A stretch of 64,000 nt of DNA from Casuarina equisetifolia (lineage: Eukaryota > Streptophyta > Magnoliopsida > Fagales > Casuarinaceae): NCBI GenBank assembly GCA_028551475.1, contig CM052358.1, forward strand, positions 6,636,501 to 6,700,500, written 5' to 3'. Position numbers and translations under genes: made by a program. Positions within the stretch are counted from its first letter, which is position 1; each line of letters begins with the position of its first letter. Under the pieces are notes generated by a model. It made no database searches. It saw nothing but the letters and a program-made list of their open reading frames with translations, and was not told the DNA's origin. Below, one piece after another: positions 57,271 to 64,000 of the stretch.

Positions 57271-59160
57271 CTTATTATGAGTTTGAAATAGTTAAAACCT
57301 AGTTATGTTATGAATTCAAACCCAATTGTATTATGTTAGGTGTTAGCCCAACACTAGCCGGTTTTGAATTTGACTGAATTTTAAATACTTAATCATTGTG
57401 TTTTAGTCTTTTCTACTTTGTTTATCCTATAATGATAATGGCGAATGGGACCCCAAAACTTAATGGCAGTCAAGGCAATAAATACATACTTCCCTTACGC
57501 AAATGAATCATCACCTAGTTTGATAAATTTCATATACCAAGTTGTGCTCTCTGTAAATACAGCCCGTTGTAACACTAAATAACAGGTGAAAGATCGAAAG
57601 CACCCGATTATCTTATTAGTCTTCCTCTCTTCTCCGAATACACTTCCGCCCTAATTACTTTAATCTATATTCCAACAGTAACCCTTGTGGGCAGTTCACA
57701 ATAATTACTTTAATCTATATTCCATGTTCCCGATTAAAGGTCTTGTTTGGTAGTATGACAAGAAAATAGGGACGTGCTGTAGAAAAACATGTAACATTGG
57801 GAAGGGAGGCTTTCTTCTCAAGAATTGAAGATAATTCGAGATTAAAATGGATTTCTTCTACACCACAACTGGGTTTAAGAAAACTATAAAAGGGAATGAA
57901 AATGATAAGCGTTACAAAGGGGGTTTTTGGAGGCATTAAAAGTGAGGGAGTTAAAGGGAATGAGGGGCAACAATAAGGAAACATGATCCGTACTCCTTTT
58001 GGAAATTCATTTGGTGCTTTTATCCGGGATTTTAACATGGAACAGTAATGGAAGTTGATGGATGTGTCCTAAGGGTTCCACGCGTGCGTATAAGAAAGGA
58101 GGAACTTTGCATATTCAAGGGTCCTGATGGTGGCACGGGCGGCCTTCATTGGTCAGTTTGAATGGGTGCAGGTCGAAATATGGAGAACACCATGGACACC
58201 ACAATATACGAGAAAGATTCAGGATAATGCAAATTTTGGAGTTTACGGCGCTGTTTATTAAGCCGCTATGAATTTGTCCAATCTTATTTTTAAGTAAAAA
58301 TATCAAATGGTATAAATATTTTTGTTCCACATTATTCAAGAGCATACTTGAAATTCTATTCAAATATGAGAAAACACTATAAATATAATGATTCTGCTTT
58401 TGTAAAAGAGAATTCGCAACTGTGTATAAATTTGCCGCAACTAATACGCTGGGAGGATATACCCAAGAACTAGCTCGTCTTGCCTCGAACTTTGTCAAGC
58501 TGGGATTCCTGAACTTTGCCTCTGAGCTAACCGGCGCTGGAGTGGGTTCAAATGTTGAAAAAAGTGGATGGACCACGTGAGGAGAGTGCGGAAGAGTTGG
58601 GTGGACAAGAAAATTGGGCTTGGCTCTTGCCCTGATGAAATGGGTTTCTCCTTGCATTCGTTCCCTGTTTGGCAGCCGAACACTGTGATTAGGGTGGGTG
58701 GTTGGGTGGGTTCTTAACACAAAGTTTGGAACATCTTTGTTTCCTTGGTTTCCGAGAACCAAATAACGCAAATTCTAGATCAAATTTTCCAAGCAACGGT
58801 ACTGCTAACAACTTAAGTTTTACAGATAATGTTATAAGAGAAACTAAGAGAATTCCAAATATCTAACTATCAACATCACTTCTCCAAATTAAGCTGCAAA
58901 CAACAAAAACTACTTCGCATTACGAAGAAAACTAGCTCCTCAAAAGAGCATGAAGCGCAAAACCAAAAACTTGTTGGGGAAGAAACATCGACCACATTCT
59001 CTTTAACTTTAATTAATTTAATTCTTATAAAAACGGATGCAAAAACAGTAAAGAAATGCAAACAATATCAATTCTCAAAAACAAAGATTAGGCAGTGTTT
59101 CTCGTTGGTCATAAACAACTATTTGAGAGGAGAAAGAATGAGAGAAGCTATCCTTTTTTC
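57271..59160. other. Intergenic DNA left of the retrotransposon
   Basis: No recognised gene. A minus-strand open stretch at 58115-58771 runs over 200 codons but begins without ATG, has no domain, and its left half is AT-rich and repetitive in composition. The stretch at 57.3-57.75 kb is AT-rich. Confidence 0.4.
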
Positions 59161-59547
59161 TGTGTAACGTGCCTCCTTATTCAGAAGGCTTTTGGTTACT
59201 GATCTAGTGAGAGGTTTGGAAATAGGTGCCGAGGCAACCGTGAAATCTGCCAGAGAAAGCTTGGCCTTACGCCCTATTGTGAACAGTATATGAAAAGAAC
59301 AATTGGGATTTCTAAAGGGAACCCGAGACCTGACTCTTATTCAGAGAAAATGCTTACAAATTTCATACCAGTCCTCCCGCCATCAACTTCTATTTATACT
59401 AGTTAGTTAGCTAACATTTGCTAACTAACTTACAACTAATTGAATGTAAAGACATTAATAGCCTCATCTAGTTACAACCAATTAACTGCTGAAACTACTA
59501 ACAGTAACAGACTCCAACTTACTGCTAATCAGATCAGTTAATTGCCA
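59161..59547 (-). repeat. 3' long terminal repeat of the gypsy element
   Basis: The segment starts TGTGTAACGTGCC and ends TTAATTGCCA on the plus strand, giving the TG...CA termini of an LTR of about 387 bases. On the minus strand (element sense) it contains a TATA box (TAGTATAAATAG, near 59395) and an AATAAG polyadenylation-like signal. A purine tract (CAGCAGGAGGAG on the minus strand, 59549-59560) sits at its inner edge, as expected for a polypurine tract. The outer limit is a judgement, since the partner LTR is outside the window. Confidence 0.55.
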
Positions 59548-59638
59548 ACTCCTCCTGCTGACTCAGCTTCCTTCCGACGTGGCTCATTTATTTAAGGGGG
59601 TACGTTGCATCCCTTCCTGCTGGACTACAGCCTTGTCT

Positions 59639-62600
59639 CTAAGGCTGAACTTTTTTGTTCTTGAGATCGAACTTAGGGTAACGATCTTCAAACTGCAATG
59701 TATCCATCCAAGTAGCTTCCTGTACTGGCAGCCCTTGCCAATGTATCAAAAACTGGTTTCTTTTCTTCCATACCCGCTGATCCAGAATAGCTTGTGGCTG
59801 CGGACTAATGACATCTTCCTTGGCTAGATATGCTGGCAATTCCGGTTGTACTGTTATATGATCTCCAATGGCTCTTTTAAGTAAGGATACATGAAAAACA
59901 TTATGCACCTTAGACCCTTTAGGAAGCTTGAGACGGTAAGCCACTTCTCCAATTCTCTGAATTATCTCAAAAGGTCCATAATACCTCTGGGAAAGCTTGT
60001 GGTTTTTACGAACAGCCACTGAAGTGCCTCTATAGGGCTGAAGTTTTAAGTATACTCGGTCACCAACCTGATAAACCTCCTCTTTCCTTCCCACATTATA
60101 GTACTTCTGCATTCGATTCTGAGCAACTACCAGCCTTTCCTTAATATCTCTTAGTACTTCATCTCTCTTCTTAAGTTCCTGATCTACTACTTCCAAGGCT
60201 GAAGAACCAGGAATATAAGATAAAAGGGTGGGGGGAGGTCTGCCGTAAACCACTTCAAAAGGGGATATTCTAAGTGACCCGTGGACACTGGTATTATAGC
60301 AGAATTCTGCCCAAGGCAGCCATTTCACCCACTCCTTCGGGTGATCTCCAGTCAAACATCGCAGATAAACTTCTAAGGTTTTATTAGTGACCTCACTCTG
60401 ACCATCTGTTTGTGGATGGTAAGCAGTAGAGAAGTTAAATTTCGTACCTTGCATTTCAAATAACTGCCGCCAGAATCCACTGGTGAACACTACATCCCGG
60501 TCACATACTATGCTCCTTGGCATTCCATGGAGTTTGAACACATTTTCAAAAAATATCTGAGCCACACTGATTGCTGTGTAAGGGTGAGCAATAGCTAAAA
60601 AGTGAGCTGATTTGGACAGTCGGTCTACTATAACCATGATAACTTGCTTACCTCTAGAATTAGGAAGGCCTTCAATGAAATCCATGCTGATATCCTCCCA
60701 AACCAAAGCTGGAATGGGTAGAGACTGCAACAATCCACTTGGTTTTGTATTCTGCCATTTAACCTGCTGACAAACTTGACATTCCCTTACATACTTGGCC
60801 ACACTCTTCTTCATATTTTTCCAAAAGAATACGGCCTTGATTCTTTGGAGGGTCTTGAAATACCCTTCATGTGCAGCTTCATGTACTTCCTTCAGAATTA
60901 CTGGAACTAAGGCTGAATTCTTACATAAAAATATCCTATTTTTGCAGAATATAATGCCATTTCGGTACTGCCATTGATTTCCAGCTTCTCCAGTACTAAT
61001 TTGATTCAGTATTTCTTGTGCTTCCTTAGTGTGACACACTTCTTCTTTTACAGGGTCCAACCATTCAGGAACGGGCAAGGAAACTGCCTTTAATTCTCCT
61101 TCTTCTGTTCTCTTCCTGCTACTTTCTCCTGCTTCCCAATTTCCTTCTAGGTCAGAGCAAATTTCAATTTGCTTTTCTTTGGCCTTTGATTTCGATTGTC
61201 CTTCCTGATTATCCCCTTCCCCATACTGTACTTCTTCTTCCCTCCTGGATAAAGCGTCAGCCACATTATTTTCCTTCCCTGGCCGGTAGTGGATTTCAAA
61301 ATCATAGCCCATCAATTTACTCAACCAACGTTGTTGAGCTGGGGTTGAGATTTTCTGGTGCCATAAATTCTGCAAACTTCTTTGATCAGTCTGCACAATG
61401 AATTTGGCCCCTAACAGATATTGCCTCCACCTCTTGACTGCCAGAATCAAAGCCAACAATTCCTTTTCATAAGTTGATGCTAGTAAATTCTTCCCTTGCA
61501 ATGCTTGACTAAAGAAAGCTATCGGTCTGCCTTCTTGAGATAGTACAGCCCCTATACCTACTGCACAAGCATCACAGGCAACCACAAATTTTAAGGAAAA
61601 ATCAGGCAGTCTTAGGACTGGTGCTTGAGTCATAACATCTTTCAGATCTTGAAATGCCTTTGTGGCCACGTTATTCCACTGAAATGAATTTTTTTTTAGC
61701 AACTGTGTTAACGGTGCTGCTATGAAGCCATAATCTCTGATGAACTTCCGATAATATCCAGTCAGTCCTAAGAACCCTCTTAAAGACTTCACACTGGTAG
61801 GTGTTGGCCATTCTATCATAGCCTTAACCTTTTCATGATCCATCTCTACTCCTTTTTCTGTTATCACGTGGCCCAGGTAGTTAACTACCTTAACTCCAAA
61901 TGCACACTTTTCCTTCTTAACATACAGCTGGTTCTTTAAGAGTGTGTTAAAGACTAACTGCACATGGATAATATGCTCTTGCCAAGACTTGCTGTAAACA
62001 AGAATATCATCAAAAAAAACTAATACAAAGGAGCTTAAGTATTCTTTGAATACCTTATTCATCAAGCTTTGGAAGGTTGACGGAGCATTGCAAAGCCCAA
62101 AGGGCATAACCAAGAATTCGTAGTGCCCTTGTGGTGTTTGGAAAGCTGTTTTTCCAATGTCAGTAGGCTGCATACGGATCTGATGATACCCGGATCTTAG
62201 GTCCAGCTTGGTAAAGAACCTTGCCCCATGTAGCTCATCCAAGAGCTCATCCACCGTGGGAATTAGAAAACCATCTTTAATGGTTTCCTTATTGACTGCT
62301 CGGTAATCCACACACATCCTCCAAGTTCCATCCTTCTTTCTTACCAAAATGACTGGTGAAGAAAAAGGACTACAACTCTCCCTTATGATTCCTTCATCCA
62401 ACAATTCCAGCACCAACTTTTCGATTTCCTTCTTTTGCAAGTAAGGATACCTGTATGGCTTATTAATAATGACCTTAGAATCATTCTTAAGCACAATCTG
62501 ATGTTCATGCCCCCTGTGAGGGGGTAATCCGTGGGGTTTCTGGAAGAGTTCATCATATTGGTGAAGGAGATTCTTCAAGTCCTTCGGCCAATCACCTTGT

Positions 62601-64000
62601 TGCTCAGTCTTCCCATTATGTGTTACAGTTTTGAGATGTAAAACCATTCCTTCTTTTTGCTGTCCGAGTAATCTGCTCAACTCAGAACTGTCCACAATTT
62701 TGTTCTTAAGATTCTGATCACCACAGAACTCCACCCTCCTTCCATTATAAATGAAAGACATCTTAAGTTCATCAAATTTCCACCTTACTTCTCCTAAAGT
62801 TGCTAGCCATTGTATCCCTAGAATGACTCCCAAATTAGGAATCGGTAGGATAAAAAAATCTGCAGTCATCATAGTTCCTTGTAAGGTTATAGGAACTTCT
62901 GAACAAAATCCTTCTCCCTGAAGCACTTCCCCATTTGCTACCTCCACCTTGAATCTCTTAGTTACATCGGGTGACAGCTTCATTTTTTTGGCCAACTGAG
63001 CACTCAGGAAGTTATGAGTGCTTCCCGAATCCACCAACACCACAACATTCATCATTTCATCTCCCATATTGCCCTGAATCCTCATGGTTTTAGGACATTT
63101 CACTCCAGAAAAGGCAGCTAATGACAGTACCCGTAATTCTCCCTTATCATCATCAGAATCATCTTCCTCAACTTCGTCTGAATCTAATACTTCCAACCAG
63201 AAAAGTTTCTTACATTTATGACCAGGGGTAAAACGCTCATCACAATTGAAGCACAAACCCCGAGCCCTTCGATCCATAATTTCAGGTTGAGTAAGCTTCC
63301 TAACAGGTAAAACAGGTTTGTTTTCCCATTGTTTTGGTTCCCCTCCCACTGCTAGAAATGGTTTTTTTTGGATTGATGTGGTAGTATTCCTAGAAGCTAG
63401 TTCCTTAGCCTCGAATAAACGAGCAAATCCAATGGCAGCAGATAGTGTAGGAGTGTTATGAGCCATAACATCTAATTTGATTTTTTCTTTCAAGCCACTT
63501 ATAAAACAGCTAATGCTTTGAGTAGTATTGACATGGCCAGAACGGAGAAGTAGCTTACCAAATTGCATCTGATAGTCATGAACTGTTCCTGTGTGTTTCA
63601 GCTTTGTCAATTCTCCAAAAGGATCAACTAAGACCGTAGGTCCAAATTGTTTTAACAGTTCCTCGGACAGCACTTGCCAGGAAATTGTGTCTTCACCATG
63701 TTCCTTCTTGAGAAGCTGATAAACCATCTGTGCTTATCCATCCAAATGCCATGAGGCTATTCTAACTCTTTCCTCTGCAGGAGTATCATAGTAATCGAAA
63801 AATTGAAGAGATCTATCGAGCCAATTAGTTGGATCAACGATACCTTCATATTTGGGAAAGTCCAGCCGAATTGTTCGAGAATGAATCTGAGTGGGCTGTG
63901 ATCTTCTGTCTTCCCGATTGTGATGATCACGATTTCTAGAAGAGGAAGATTCTCCGTGATCCTTATCCATTCTGCCTGCTACAGTATCAATTTTGGCATT
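59639..64000 (-). mobile_element. Ty3/gypsy chromovirus retrotransposon, gag-pol polyprotein with one stop
   Basis: Minus-strand frame, open to the window edge except for a TAA at 63734-63736 in Gag. The part after the stop (from ATG 63727, 1,362 residues) contains, in order: Gag; zinc knuckle CFNCDERFTPGHKC (159-172); protease LVDSGSTHNF (231-240); reverse transcriptase with LDLRSGYHQIRM (508-519) and FFDDIL (571-576); RNase H (about 718-825); integrase zinc finger (H949, H953, C983, C986) and DDE core (D1016, D1076, E1112); a GPY/F module (YYGPFEI); and a C-terminal chromodomain with FLIHWQGLPVQEATWMD. Domain order plus chromodomain place it among plant chromoviruses. The upstream frame (63970 to 64000) is still open, so the Gag start and 5' LTR lie outside. 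Apart from the stop it looks well preserved and therefore young. Confidence 0.93.

Noticed and set aside
58115-58771. Minus-strand frame of over 200 codons
   Set aside because: It does not begin with ATG, has no domain, and runs from a proline/serine-rich part into AT-rich DNA. No splice or promoter support.

Overview
The window is nuclear DNA of a eudicot flowering plant, probably a woody species (the species level is a guess). The evidence is GT-AG introns at high density, AT-rich intergenic DNA, plant-specific families (DDM1, DWF4/CYP90B, plant TauE/SafE proteins, DUF295 F-box proteins) and decayed plant retroelements. There are no operons, CRISPR arrays or bacterial signals. Exon limits were read from phase-consistent GT-AG junctions and could be off by a base.

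Layout. 1-3.96 kb: a decayed L1-type LINE on the + strand. 4.84-10.0 kb (+): a complete 10-exon gene for the U1 snRNP 70 kDa protein. 10-14.7 kb: mostly empty, with one doubtful ORF. 14.8-20.3 kb (+): a complete 12-exon TauE/SafE membrane protein gene. 21.5-28.4 kb (+): a complete DDM1 chromatin remodeler gene with 15 coding exons. 28.7 kb (-): tRNA-Glu(UUC). 29.07-29.24 kb (+): a one-exon fragment of an EH-domain (EHD) gene. 30.5-33.8 kb (+): a possible two-exon gene for a small membrane protein. 33.8-42.8 kb: no supportable gene, but a SINE relic and microsatellites. 42.8-46.4 kb (+): a complete 8-exon DWF4/CYP90B1 steroid 22-hydroxylase gene. 47.5-47.9 kb: a 169-bp tandem repeat. 50.3-57.3 kb (-): two DUF295 genes, one with an F-box, with four copies of a shared upstream non-coding exon. 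59.2-64.0 kb (-): a Ty3/gypsy chromovirus with one in-frame stop, running off the right edge.

The four large genes serve unrelated pathways: splicing, transport, heterochromatin silencing and brassinosteroid synthesis. What links them is position. U1-70K and DWF4 are neighbours in Arabidopsis (At3g50670 and At3g50660), and DDM1 (At5g66750) lies in the sister duplicated block. The window therefore seems to keep a gene order that Arabidopsis split between two duplicates. The least described items are the four-copy first-exon array of the DUF295 genes, the small membrane protein candidate, and the isolated EHD exon with both splice signals.
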